DNA of 64,000 nt from Nocardia flavorosea NBRC 108225 (GCF_001613385.1 NZ_BDCG01000015.1:248001-312000); one strand, 5' to 3'; numbered from the stretch's first letter, positions 25,147 through 33,809 are shown. A program made the numbers and translations. The notes: generated by a model not told the origin, from the sequence alone.

Positions 25147-25254
25147 TGCGCTTGCTCCCGGCTTTCGGAAGCCCGGTCATCACCCGGAGCACCCCACCGC
25201 AGCTGGAGGGTTGCCGGCCAGCGAGCCGGGGCTTGACGCTGGCACTCATGACCT
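25147..25254 (-). ncRNA. SAM-IV riboswitch
   Basis: The minus strand from 25253 reads GGTCATGAGTGCCAGCGTCA, then AGCCCCGGCTCGCTGGCCGG, CAACCCTCC, GGTGGGGTGCTCCGGGTGAT, GACC, with a downstream GCAAGCGC for the second pseudoknot. Outer stem GGTCAT/ATGACC, the internal CCGGCAACCCTCC core and GGTGGGGTGC match the SAM-IV class known from mycobacteria and relatives. It would sense S-adenosylmethionine and shut off expression; the following AGGAGG suggests control at translation initiation. Confidence 0.92.
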
Positions 25255-25526
25255 GTTCCACATGGTAGCTGTGGGCTGTGGTGGATCGAAATCGGCATGG
25301 GCCGCCACCAGGTAATCTTGTGGCGCGACTCACTTTGTGAGATCTCACGACCGGGGCTGGCTGCACCGTGCGACCACCACAAGCAGTACGCTCGTCTTGG
25401 TTACATCAGACGTCTCGTGGACAACGCGGGATGTATACGTTGTCTGTTGAACAGCTGGGGTCCGCTCACAAGCGTGTTCGCCTGGTTGTGCAATGAGGGC
25501 ACCATCTTAGGAGGACACGAAGATCC

Positions 25527-26744
25527 ATGTCCAAGATCAAGGTTGAAGGCACCGTCGTAGAACTCGACGGCGACGAGATGACCCGGATCATCTGGCAGTT
25601 CATCAAGGACAAGCTGATCCACCCGTACCTCGACCTGAACCTCGAGTACTACGACCTCGGCATCGAGTACCGCGACAAGACCGACGACCAGGTCACCGTC
25701 GACGCCGCGAACGCGATCAAAGAGCACGGCGTGGGCGTCAAATGCGCGACGATCACCCCTGACGAGGCCCGGGTCGAGGAATTCGGTCTGAAGAAGATGT
25801 GGCGGTCGCCCAACGGCACCATCCGCAACATCCTCGGCGGCACAATTTTCCGCGCGCCCATCATCATCTCCAATGTTCCGCGTCTGGTCCCCGGCTGGAC
25901 CAAGCCGATCATCATCGGCCGCCACGCTTTCGGTGACCAGTACCGTGCCACCGACTTCAAGGCCTTCCAGGCCGGTACCGTCACCCTGACCTTCACCCCG
26001 GAGGACGGCAGTGAGCCGATCGTCCACGAGGTCGTGAAGATGCCGGAGGACGGCGGCGTCATCATGGGTATGTACAACTTCAAGAAGTCCATCGAAGACT
26101 TTGCGCGGGCTTCGTTCAACTACGGGCTGCAGCAGAACTACCCGGTCTACATGTCGACCAAGAACACCATCCTGAAGGCCTACGACGGCATGTTCAAGGA
26201 CACCTTCCAGGAAGTGTTCGATGCCGAGTTCAAGACCCAGTTCGATGCGGCCGGCCTCACCTACGAGCACCGGCTGATCGACGATATGGTCGCCTCCTCC
26301 ATGAAATGGGAGGGCGGCTACGTCTGGGCCTGCAAGAACTACGACGGCGACGTGCAGTCCGATACCGTCGCGCAGGGCTTCGGTTCGCTGGGCCTGATGA
26401 CCTCGGTGCTGCTCACCCCGGACGGCCAGACCTGTGAGGCGGAGGCCGCGCACGGCACCGTCACCCGGCACTACCGTCAGCACCAGCAGGGGAAGCCGAC
26501 CTCGACCAACCCGATCGCATCGATCTTCGCCTGGACCCGTGGCCTCGAACATCGCGGCAAGCTGGACAACACCCCCGAGGTGATCGGTTTCGCGCAGACC
26601 CTTGAGGATGTGGTCATCAAGACCGTCGAGGGCGGCCAGATGACGAAGGACCTCGCGTTGCTCGTCGGTGGCGACCAGGGCTACCTCACCACCGAGGAAT
26701 TCCTCGCCGCGCTCGACGCCAACCTGGCGCGCGCGCTGCGCTGA
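25527..26744 (+). CDS. icd: NADP-dependent isocitrate dehydrogenase
   Basis: A 405-aa homodimeric NADP-type isocitrate dehydrogenase of the eukaryote-like class (TCA cycle; isocitrate to 2-oxoglutarate plus CO2 and NADPH). Substrate residues are in STKNTILKAYDG (about 208-219) and the metal-binding region in ENMV-like RLIDDMVAS (about 249-257). EAAHGTVTRHYRQHQQGKPT covers the NADP adenosine site. AGGAGG (25509-25514) lies 12 bases upstream. It corresponds to M. tuberculosis icd1. A strong terminator follows. The 270-bp leader shared with the metX riboswitch side holds the divergent promoters. Confidence 0.95.
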   Translation: MSKIKVEGTVVELDGDEMTRIIWQFIKDKLIHPYLDLNLEYYDLGIEYRDKTDDQVTVDAANAIKEHGVGVKCATITPDEARVEEFGLKKMWRSPNGTIRNILGGTIFRAPIIISNVPRLVPGWTKPIIIGRHAFGDQYRATDFKAFQAGTVTLTFTPEDGSEPIVHEVVKMPEDGGVIMGMYNFKKSIEDFARASFNYGLQQNYPVYMSTKNTILKAYDGMFKDTFQEVFDAEFKTQFDAAGLTYEHRLIDDMVASSMKWEGGYVWACKNYDGDVQSDTVAQGFGSLGLMTSVLLTPDGQTCEAEAAHGTVTRHYRQHQQGKPTSTNPIASIFAWTRGLEHRGKLDNTPEVIGFAQTLEDVVIKTVEGGQMTKDLALLVGGDQGYLTTEEFLAALDANLARALR

Positions 26745-26810
26745 CGAATCCGCGGCCCCACGGACCCGGCGTGCGACAGCCCCGGATCGTGGCGGCCGTA
26801 GCGCTCCCCG

Positions 26811-26847
26811 GGGCGCCGAGAACAGGGCTGTGTTCTCGGCGCCCTTT
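26811..26847. terminator. Rho-independent terminator after icd
   Basis: A perfect 14-bp stem GGGCGCCGAGAACA / TGTTCTCGGCGCCC with a 6-base loop GGGCTG, followed by TTTG. It lies between icd and the convergent SLT-domain gene and can serve both. Confidence 0.88.
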
Positions 26848-26904
26848 GTCATGAATGCGGTGGTACACGACCCGGCTTCGCGGTCCGCCGGTGGGAGGCG
26901 TCGT

Positions 26905-28008
26905 TCAGTAGCCCTTCGCGGGCCTGTTCGGATCGGTCTGCTGGACCGCGGACTGCAGGTTGCTGCCGTCGGGTTCGACATCGTATTGGTGCATGACGTA
27001 ATTCATGCTGGCCGCGACATTCGCGACCGGGTCGTGGATATCGTCGGATGTCCCCCGCACGTGGTAGGCCTTGAAGGTGCCCGGTATCGTCTGGGTGAGC
27101 CCCCGGGAGTTCTGCCCCGCCGCGGCATTGCTGTCCCAGTTGTTGACGGCATTGGGATTTCCGGCGGACTCGCGTGCGATCAACACCTGGTACCCGCGCG
27201 TCCAGTTCTCCCGGGCCTCGGGGTCCTGGATGCCCAAGGCGTCCAGTGCGCCGGAAATCGCCGCGGCGGTGGTCGTATTGCCCGTGTAGGCGGAGTAGTC
27301 GGATTCTGCTGAAGACGACAAATACTTCGGCCTGTCGTCTTCGTCGTCTTCTCCTTCGCTTCTGTCGTCGCCCGGTGTCATATCGCCCGGTATCATGGGG
27401 AGCATCGGTGGGATGCTTTCCATGCTCCCGGCGCTGCCGGTGTTGCCGAGTTGGGTGGTTCCGTTCCGGTCCAGATCAGAGGTGCCACCACCATCGATGT
27501 GATAGCTCTCCTCGCCGATCCACGACACGGCGGCCTCGGTTTCGCCGAAGACATCGTCGACCGCATCGAGGACGTTTTCGAGGAGCCTCGTCTCGGTATG
27601 CGCCGGTAACCTTCCGTACCGGTCCACCGGGTAGGGGCCGCCCAGGCATATCTGCAGCGCCTGTACATGGAACTTTATGGCGGCGAGTTTTGTGCTGGAG
27701 GCGTCGTAGGTCCTGTCGGCGGAAGTCATCACCTGCTTGTGCTGATGCTCCAGCGCGCGCCTGACCGCATCGACATCGGCAATTTTCGTGCTGTAGTTCT
27801 CGATCATGGTCGAACGGTCGGCGGGCCGGACCAGGTGCCGGGTGTGGAACATGTCCAGCATGCTCGGCGCCTCGGCCGGCGCCCCGGTCGCCATCAGATC
27901 GGCACAGTTCTGGATGGCTTGTTCGGCGGCGTCGAGAACGCCGGTCAATCCACCACTGGCTCCGGGCGGCGGGTCGAGTTCGACCCGCCAGTATCCTGCG
28001 GGTCTCAT
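26905..28008 (-). CDS. Helical N-domain plus SLT transglycosylase protein
   Basis: A 367-aa protein. Residues about 15-170 form a helical region (LTGVLDAAEQAIQNCADLMA; ADRSTMIENYSTKIADVDAV), then a Pro/Asp/Glu-rich linker (195-245). The C-terminus is a lysozyme-like SLT domain, YQVLIARESAGNPNAVNNWD (Glu280 catalytic) with GLTQTIPGTFKAY. No signal peptide is present; the WXG100-like helical N-domain suggests type VII secretion. The N-domain resembles that of the protein at 30696-31850 (both have ...TMI/LxNY... and EAxxxWIG/EALSIVG positions). ATG 28008 fits the paralogue; an ATG at 28080 is in frame but has poor spacing. Confidence 0.78.
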   Translation of the reverse strand: MRPAGYWRVELDPPPGASGGLTGVLDAAEQAIQNCADLMATGAPAEAPSMLDMFHTRHLVRPADRSTMIENYSTKIADVDAVRRALEHQHKQVMTSADRTYDASSTKLAAIKFHVQALQICLGGPYPVDRYGRLPAHTETRLLENVLDAVDDVFGETEAAVSWIGEESYHIDGGGTSDLDRNGTTQLGNTGSAGSMESIPPMLPMIPGDMTPGDDRSEGEDDEDDRPKYLSSSAESDYSAYTGNTTTAAAISGALDALGIQDPEARENWTRGYQVLIARESAGNPNAVNNWDSNAAAGQNSRGLTQTIPGTFKAYHVRGTSDDIHDPVANVAASMNYVMHQYDVEPDGSNLQSAVQQTDPNRPAKGY

Positions 28009-28226
28009 CGAAATCCGGCACCTTGCACGCCATCCATTATCGCCGCGCAGCGCTCCTTCTTCCCAGAAGTGGGGAGCCATCCTTTCGGATGTCGCGCCCT
28101 GACCACCGGTTGCGCGAAACCGCCGGAACTATGGCGCCGGCGGGTCGAAACTGGCACGCTGTCAACAAGCGGCGGTGCCTGTGGCCCGCGGTTTACGCTG
28201 TAGCACGGTGATACCGGAGGGTGACG

Positions 28227-29474
28227 ATGTTCGAATGGTCCGATACCGATCTGATGGTCCGCGACGCGGTCCGGACTTTCATCGATAAGGAAGTGCGCCC
28301 CCATCTCGACGCACTGGACAGCGGCGAAATGCTGCCTTACCCGGTATTGCGCAAGCTGTACGCGGACTTCGGTATCGGCGCGATGGCCGAGGAAGCACTG
28401 AACAAGCAACTGACGGCCAAACGCGCGGCGGCCGAGGGTGCCGAAAAACCGGCCGCGGGGGACAAGGACCCCTCCGGCGGCGGATTCGATCAGCAGACCA
28501 TGATGGCCGTGCTGACCAGCGAACTCTCCGGTGTCTGTATGGGGCTGTGCAGTTCCCTCGGCGTGAGCACCGGACTCGGCGGCGCGACGATCCTGTCCCG
28601 CGGCACACTCGCCCAGCAGGAGCGCTGGGTGCCCGATATCGTCAGCCTCCGCAAGATCGCCTGCTGGGCGATCACCGAACCGGATTCCGGATCCGACGCC
28701 TTCGGCGGTATGAAGACCTACGTCCGGCGCGACGGCGAGGACTACATCCTCAACGGTCAGAAGACCTTCATCACCAACGGCCCCTTCGCCGACACCCTCG
28801 TCGTGTACGCGAAACTCGACGAGGGCGACGGTACGCCCGCCCGCGACCGCAAGGTGCTCACCTTCGTGCTCGACAAGGGTATGGAAGGACTCACCCAGGG
28901 CAAACCGTTCAAGAAGATGGGCCTGCACGCCTCGCCGACCGGCGAACTGTTCTTCGACAACGTCCGCCTCGGCCGCGACCGGCTGCTCGGCGAAACCGAG
29001 AAACACCGCGGCGGTGACGGCCGGGAAAGCGCCAAATCCAGTTTCGTGGCCGAACGTGTCGGCATCGGTTTCATGGCGCTGGGCGTGATCAACGAATGCC
29101 TGCGGCTGTGCACCGATTACGCCCGCAACCGCAAACTGTGGGGTCAGGAGATCGGCCGGTTCCAGCTCATCCAGCTCAAACTGGCGAAGATGGAGGTCGC
29201 GCGGATCAATGTGCAGAACATGGTCTTCAACATCATCGAGCGCGGGAAAGCCGGTAAACCGCTGAGCCTCTCGGAAGCTTCCGCCGTGAAGCTGTACTCC
29301 TCGGAAGCGGCGACCGAGGTCGCGATGGAAGCCGTACAGCTCTTCGGCGGCAACGGCTATATGTCGGAGTACCGGGTCGAACAGCTTGCCCGCGACGCGA
29401 AATCGCTGATGATCTACGCGGGCAGCAACGAAATCCAGGTCACCCATGTGGCGAAGGGTATCCTCGCACTCTGA
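28227..29474 (+). CDS. Acyl-CoA dehydrogenase (IVD/LCAD-type active site)
   Basis: A 415-aa FAD enzyme oxidising acyl-CoA to the 2-enoyl form. FAD/substrate motifs CWAITEPDSGSDAFG and ITNGPFADTLVVYAK, and the C-terminal helix QLFGGNGYMSEYRVEQLARD, are clear. The usual C-terminal base (YEG) reads YAGSNEI, so Glu is lost there, but VAER places Glu276 where isovaleryl-CoA and long-chain enzymes carry theirs, so the enzyme should be active. A 40-residue Ala/Glu/Lys-rich insertion occurs near 55-90. ATG 28227 follows GGAGG by six bases. It is divergent from the SLT gene. Confidence 0.9.
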   Translation: MFEWSDTDLMVRDAVRTFIDKEVRPHLDALDSGEMLPYPVLRKLYADFGIGAMAEEALNKQLTAKRAAAEGAEKPAAGDKDPSGGGFDQQTMMAVLTSELSGVCMGLCSSLGVSTGLGGATILSRGTLAQQERWVPDIVSLRKIACWAITEPDSGSDAFGGMKTYVRRDGEDYILNGQKTFITNGPFADTLVVYAKLDEGDGTPARDRKVLTFVLDKGMEGLTQGKPFKKMGLHASPTGELFFDNVRLGRDRLLGETEKHRGGDGRESAKSSFVAERVGIGFMALGVINECLRLCTDYARNRKLWGQEIGRFQLIQLKLAKMEVARINVQNMVFNIIERGKAGKPLSLSEASAVKLYSSEAATEVAMEAVQLFGGNGYMSEYRVEQLARDAKSLMIYAGSNEIQVTHVAKGILAL

Positions 29475-29600
29475 TCCAGGTCGGTAGGAGCACTGCCGTG
29501 CCCGGCTACACGGGCGCGGCAGGGTTCGGCAGCGGAACGCCCTGCGCCGAGTACGTCCGGCGGTGGTGTGGGAGTCCGATCGGAACCCAACGCGACCAGC

Positions 29601-29660
29601 GGATGTGCCGAGTCCAGCGAGGCCCTGAGAGGCCGAAACCCGCGGCGCCGCAGGCGCCGC
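29601..29660 (+). repeat. Dispersed repeat, copy 2 (short)
   Basis: GTGCCGAGTCCAGCGAGGCC, then CTGAGAGGCCGAAACCCGCG, then a GCGGCGCC-GCA-GGCGCCGC hairpin. This is a deletion form lacking the long middle stem-loop and further tandem units. It lies between the convergent acyl-CoA dehydrogenase and hydrolase genes and may act as their terminator. Confidence 0.65.
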
Positions 29661-29664
29661 GAAA

Positions 29665-30513
29665 TTACACAGCCCGTAGATGGTCGCGGCTGGCGTAGAT
29701 GTGTTCGGCGACGAGGTTGGCGATTCGTTCGGGATCCTCCAGCATGGGCACATGCCCGGCCCTGTTCAGCATGATCCGATCGGCCGACCCGGGCAGCTCA
29801 CGCAGGAACCTTCGGCCGTGTGCGTAGGCCGGCAGGACCCGGTCGGAGTCGGCCAGGATCACCCGAACCGGCGTGGTCAGATCGGACATATTCGCCAGGG
29901 ACGGCCCCCGCAAGGTGTCGGCGGTCAATGCGGGCAGTGCGGGGCAGTGCAGAGCGGCAAGAACGACGGCCGAGATATCCGCGCGGGATACCGCATGGGG
30001 GTTCTTGGTGAGCAGGCGGGCCATCACCCAGCGCACGAGCCGGTTCTCGACCGGGTAGCCACCCAGCTGCCGGAGAATTTCGGTGATCGGAATCATCGGC
30101 GCGATCTTGGCAGCGGCGCGGATCTGGGTTATCGAGGGAGTTTTCCAGCCACCGGCCGGTGCGATCGCGGTGAGTGTGCGGGCCCGGCCGCGGCGGGCCA
30201 GTTCGAACCCGACCCAGCCGCCCAGCGAATTACCGACGATATGGCAGGTTCGCCAGCCCATATCGTCCAGTTGTGCCTCGACTCGGTCGGCCAGGGTGGT
30301 GGCGGAGTAGCGGCCGTCCGGGAACCCGGGCCCACCCCAGTGCCCGCCGAGTGCAGGCGCGAAGACCTCACACCGGGCAGCCAGCAGGGTGGCGGTCTGT
30401 TCCCAGCAATGCGGTGAGAGCAGGACGCCGTGCAGGAGGAGCAACGGTTCACCGGAGCCCAGATGCAGGGCGGTGACCGGCTCGGGTGCTGGAGTTGCGG
30501 AGGTGCCTGACAT
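29665..30513 (-). CDS. Alpha/beta hydrolase
   Basis: A 282-aa alpha/beta-hydrolase-fold protein. HGVLLSPHCWEQ carries the oxyanion region, Ser96 is the nucleophile (VGNSLGGW), Asp is in VILADSDRVLPAY and His in NRAGHVPMLED, so the triad is complete. The cap region is helical. ATG 30513 is used; an in-frame GTG at 30525 is too close to the GGAAGGGG site. Substrate unknown. It converges with the acyl-CoA dehydrogenase, so the two are not one operon. Confidence 0.88.
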   Translation of the reverse strand: MSGTSATPAPEPVTALHLGSGEPLLLLHGVLLSPHCWEQTATLLAARCEVFAPALGGHWGGPGFPDGRYSATTLADRVEAQLDDMGWRTCHIVGNSLGGWVGFELARRGRARTLTAIAPAGGWKTPSITQIRAAAKIAPMIPITEILRQLGGYPVENRLVRWVMARLLTKNPHAVSRADISAVVLAALHCPALPALTADTLRGPSLANMSDLTTPVRVILADSDRVLPAYAHGRRFLRELPGSADRIMLNRAGHVPMLEDPERIANLVAEHIYASRDHLRAV

Positions 30514-30695
30514 CGATATCGTCACCCCTTCCTGGCAAGTAGCGGTGACTTGTCATTGTACGGCCGGCGATGGCCGTGCCTTCCGCGCTGTTGCGTCTCG
30601 GACGGGAGCGGATAAGGCCCGGCCGTGCGGTCCGAGCTCGATGCGTCGGCCCTCCGGCAGACAAGGCGGTGGTGAGAATGTTCCGACGATCCGCG

Positions 30696-31850
30696 TCAGA
30701 CCACGACGCTGGTGTCGGTACTCGGCTGGCTCGCCGTATCGCCCTTGGCGGCCTTCCATTTATTGAGGAGATCGTCTGCGTACGACTCTCGATCGGCGGT
30801 CGTATGTCCGGAACTGATCTCGTAATCCTCGTCGAAGGCTCTCGCGACAGCAGCCGCACTGCTGTTGTCGTTGTTGACGACCCTCGCGGCATCGTTATAG
30901 CTGCCGCCGTTCATTTCCCGAACCATGTAGTCGATATGTGTTCGCCAGTCGCCGAGGTCTTCACCCTGTTGACCGGCGAAATCCAGGAGCCCCTGGTGTC
31001 GACCGAAACGCCATTGGAACAGGCCGTGGGCCGTACCACTGTCCCCCGTGGCCTCGACGTCGAAACCCGATTCGAATTTCGCGTTGGCGACAATTCCCGC
31101 TGCCTGTGCCGGGGTGAAGCCATGCTCATTTATCAGGTACTCCATCATCGCAAACGCGGTGGGCTCGTCCTCGGTGGAGACGATAGCGGTACCCGGCGAA
31201 TACGAGGCGGGGGTCGCTACGGCATCGCCCGGCCCGCCGGTGGGGTACGACCCCGGTGGAGTGTCGTTGTAGGGGCTTTGGTTGTAGGTTCTCTCGTCGC
31301 CGACGATGCTGAGTGCTTCCTCTGCCGCCTTATCCGAAACGCCGCTCACTTCCGCATATGTTTCGTCCAGCGCTTCCCAGATTCCGTCGAACACTGTTTG
31401 GATTGTGTGATCCGGCAGGTGCTTCGAGGTTGTGCCATCGTCGTGCTCTTCGGTTACTACCGCATCGTGGGCGGCATCGATCTTGCCGTTGAGCCGGTCG
31501 ACCGACTTGTCCATGGCATCGTGGGCATTCTTGATTGCGTCGCCGACACCTCCGGTTGTTACGGAGACACCATCATCCTGGGCCTCGTAGTCCGTCTTGA
31601 CCTTCTCGACGTTTTCCTCGTGGCTGTCGTAGTTGTCGAGCATCGTCGCCTGTTGGTCCGGGTTGGCGACGCCTTTGGCCTGGAAGACCTTCTGCGGATC
31701 AGGAGCCTTGGACGGATTGCCGGATCCCAGGAGATGGTAGTAGTCCTGGATGATGCCCTCGGCAGCAGTGCGCAGATCCTTCAGTCCCTCCGGGGCGCAA
31801 CCCGGAAGTTCATTCAGGTCGCCCTTCTTTTCGGTGTCAGAAGGGCTCAT
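30696..31850 (-). CDS. Helical N-domain plus phage-tail lysozyme protein
   Basis: A 384-aa acidic protein. Residues about 15-185 are a helical domain (LKDLRTAAEGIIQDYYHLLG; DQQATMLDNYDSHEENVEKV) followed by a Pro/Gly/Thr linker. The C-terminal domain (about 225-365) matches phage tail tip lysozymes: AAGIVANAKFESGFDVEATG with catalytic-like Glu260, then GTAHGLFQWRFGR. No signal peptide. The N-domain is a diverged version of the one in the SLT protein at 26905-28008. Base composition is less GC-rich than neighbours (many TT/AA-containing codons), a sign of transfer. Likely a secreted peptidoglycan hydrolase, perhaps via type VII secretion. Confidence 0.78.
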   Translation of the reverse strand: MSPSDTEKKGDLNELPGCAPEGLKDLRTAAEGIIQDYYHLLGSGNPSKAPDPQKVFQAKGVANPDQQATMLDNYDSHEENVEKVKTDYEAQDDGVSVTTGGVGDAIKNAHDAMDKSVDRLNGKIDAAHDAVVTEEHDDGTTSKHLPDHTIQTVFDGIWEALDETYAEVSGVSDKAAEEALSIVGDERTYNQSPYNDTPPGSYPTGGPGDAVATPASYSPGTAIVSTEDEPTAFAMMEYLINEHGFTPAQAAGIVANAKFESGFDVEATGDSGTAHGLFQWRFGRHQGLLDFAGQQGEDLGDWRTHIDYMVREMNGGSYNDAARVVNNDNSSAAAVARAFDEDYEISSGHTTADRESYADDLLNKWKAAKGDTASQPSTDTSVVV

Positions 31851-31981
31851 CTGTGCTCCTTTCTCGGCTGGGAGGAAACAGTCGACACAGGTCGATTATC
31901 GGATGTCCCCGGATGTGGGAACCGGCTGTTGGTTCGTGGGCGCGGGTGGGCGGCGACGACACGTCCTTATAGGGTCGACCC

Positions 31982-32764
31982 GTGCCATACATCGTATCCA
32001 CCGTCAATGTCAACGGTGTTCGTGCCGCTGCGGGCAAGGGTTTGCTGCCCTGGCTGGCCAGGACCGAGGCCGATATCGTCTGCCTGCAGGAGACCCGAGC
32101 CGACGACGCCCAGATCGCCGCCGCGCTGGCTCCCGCGCTGGCCGAGGGCTGGGTGCTGGCGCACGCGGAACCCGGAGTCAAGGGCAGAGCGGGGGTGGGT
32201 GTGCTGTCGCGGCGGCCCGCGAAGTCTGTGCGGATCGGTGTCGAACCCGCCAGCGAGTTCGTCGGCGCGGGCCGTTATATCGAGGTGGAGTTCGACGAGG
32301 TCACGGTCGCGAGCGTGTATGTGCACACCGGCGAAGCGGATACGCCACGACAGGACGAGAAATACCGGTTCCTGGACGAACTGGCCACCCGGATGTCGAC
32401 GCGCACAGGCGCGTTCGTCATCGCCGGTGACTGGAATATCGCGCATACCGAACGCGACCTGAAGAATTGGAAGGGCAACCTGAAGAAATCGGGTTTCCTG
32501 CCCGCCGAACGGGCCTGGGTCGACCGACAATTGGCTTCTGGGTACGTGGATGTGGTGCGGAAACTTCACCCGGAGGGTGATGGTCCGTTCAGTTGGTGGT
32601 CGTATCGTGGGCGCGCGTTCGACAACGACACGGGGTGGCGCATCGATTACCAGCTGGCGACGCCGGAGGCGGCCGAGCGGGCGAAACAGGCCGTGGTCGA
32701 ACGTGCCGCGACCTACGCCGAGCGCTGGTCCGATCATGCGCCGGTGACCGTCCAGTATCGATGA
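31982..32764 (+). CDS. xthA: Exodeoxyribonuclease III
   Basis: A 260-aa AP endonuclease/3'-exonuclease of the exonuclease III (EEP) fold, acting in base excision repair. VNVNGVRAA, CLQETRADD (metal Glu), the GDWNIAHTERD motif with catalytic Asp/Asn, and the closing RWSDHAPVTVQY with the catalytic His are all present; the family LDY/RIDYQ segment reads TGWRIDYQLAT. It starts at GTG 31982, just after TTATAGG, so it may be leaderless. Its stop overlaps the ATG of the RNase gene (ATGA), so repair nuclease, RNase and barstar form one transcription unit. Confidence 0.93.
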   Translation: MPYIVSTVNVNGVRAAAGKGLLPWLARTEADIVCLQETRADDAQIAAALAPALAEGWVLAHAEPGVKGRAGVGVLSRRPAKSVRIGVEPASEFVGAGRYIEVEFDEVTVASVYVHTGEADTPRQDEKYRFLDELATRMSTRTGAFVIAGDWNIAHTERDLKNWKGNLKKSGFLPAERAWVDRQLASGYVDVVRKLHPEGDGPFSWWSYRGRAFDNDTGWRIDYQLATPEAAERAKQAVVERAATYAERWSDHAPVTVQYR

Positions 32765-33258
32765 AGGGGAGTTCTGTGCGTGCAAAAGTTGTGAAGATTC
32801 TGTCCGCGGTGGGTGCCGCGGTGGTGGCGATCGTCGTAGCCCTGCTCACCCAGATCGGCGACGAGACGACGTCGCACACCGCGGCCACACTGTCGTCCGG
32901 TGCCACGTCGACGGTGAGCGGCGAGCCCTCGTCGGGTAATGCCGCCGCCGACTCGCCGGTGGCTTCGCGAGTGGCTGGGGTGCCCGAACGCGCCTACGAA
33001 ACTCTGGATGAGATCGATGCGGGCCGCTGGCCGGATTCGGCGAACGCACCCGGTACGAAAGGCGGAATCACCTTTCAGAACCGGGAGGGCCGGCTCCCGG
33101 CCACCGACGATTCCGGTACGCGGGTCAAGTACCAGGAATGGGATGTGAACCCGAAGAAGCCCGGGCAGTCCCGTGACGCCGAACGGATCGTCACCGGCAG
33201 CGACGGCTCGGCCTGGTACACCGGCGACCACTACGACACTTTCACAAGGATGCGCTGA
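32761..33258 (+). CDS. Secreted RNase Sa/barnase-family ribonuclease
   Basis: A 165-aa protein with an N-terminal signal/anchor (VVKILSAVGAAVVAIVVALL), a Ser/Thr/Ala linker and a C-terminal guanyl-specific RNase domain (about 76-165). ITFQNREGRLP, YQEWDVNP, AERIVTG and YTGDHYDTF match RNase Sa, placing catalytic residues at Glu126, Arg138, Arg142 and His157 with the family spacing. The domain should cleave RNA after G. It overlaps xthA at ATGA and the barstar-like gene at TGATG, so toxin and inhibitor are made together. Role: extracellular nutrient enzyme or antibacterial toxin. Confidence 0.92.
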   Translation: MKGSSVRAKVVKILSAVGAAVVAIVVALLTQIGDETTSHTAATLSSGATSTVSGEPSSGNAAADSPVASRVAGVPERAYETLDEIDAGRWPDSANAPGTKGGITFQNREGRLPATDDSGTRVKYQEWDVNPKKPGQSRDAERIVTGSDGSAWYTGDHYDTFTRMR

Positions 33259-33743
33259 TGCCCGAACCTCTCGCGCTCGCGGATTTCCTGGACTTCTCCT
33301 ACGACGCCGAACTTCGCGCCACCGCCGCCGGCATGACCGCTCTGGGGACAATGCAGGCGGACGCGGCCGAGTTCAGCGGTATCCGCTACCGCGCCCCGGA
33401 AGGCTTCCGGGTGCGCGAACTACGCGGCAGCCGGATGCGTACTGTGGCGGGGCTCTACGACGAATTCGCCGCGGCCTTGCAGTTCCCGTACTATTTCCGG
33501 CCGAACAAGGATTCGTTCGACGAATGTCTGCTGGATATCGACGACACTCTCGGTGAGGCCACGGGGTATGTACTCGCGATCCGCGACGCCGACCAGCTTC
33601 TCGCGCAGGCGCCGGAAGAGCGGGAATGGTTCGCCTCGGTGGTCGAGGAGTGCGCGGATTTCTGGCCGTCGCGCGATGTGGTCTTCCGGGTGATCCTGCA
33701 GGGCGGACCGCAAGAGCTGGGGGCAGTTCCGATTCATTTCTGA
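33258..33743 (+). CDS. Barstar-family ribonuclease inhibitor
   Basis: A 161-aa protein. The C-terminal 100 residues are a barstar domain: YDEFAAALQFPYYFRPNKDS, then FDECLLDIDD, where Asp85 sits at the position of the key RNase-contacting Asp of barstar. The 60-residue N-terminal part (LADFLDFSYDAELRATAAGM) is not barstar and is unknown. Translation is coupled to the RNase gene through TGATG. It would stay in the cytoplasm and protect the producer from its own enzyme. Confidence 0.9.
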   Translation: MPEPLALADFLDFSYDAELRATAAGMTALGTMQADAAEFSGIRYRAPEGFRVRELRGSRMRTVAGLYDEFAAALQFPYYFRPNKDSFDECLLDIDDTLGEATGYVLAIRDADQLLAQAPEEREWFASVVEECADFWPSRDVVFRVILQGGPQELGAVPIHF

Positions 33744-33809
33744 GCGGCCGTACCAGCGCGCTGTCTGTACTCGGCGGCGTGGGGCCGCAACGTTCACTCA
33801 GGTGTGATC

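Noticed and set aside
28227..29474. Acyl-CoA dehydrogenase as catalytically dead because YEG is YAG
   Set aside because: An alternative catalytic Glu276 is at the isovaleryl/long-chain enzyme position.
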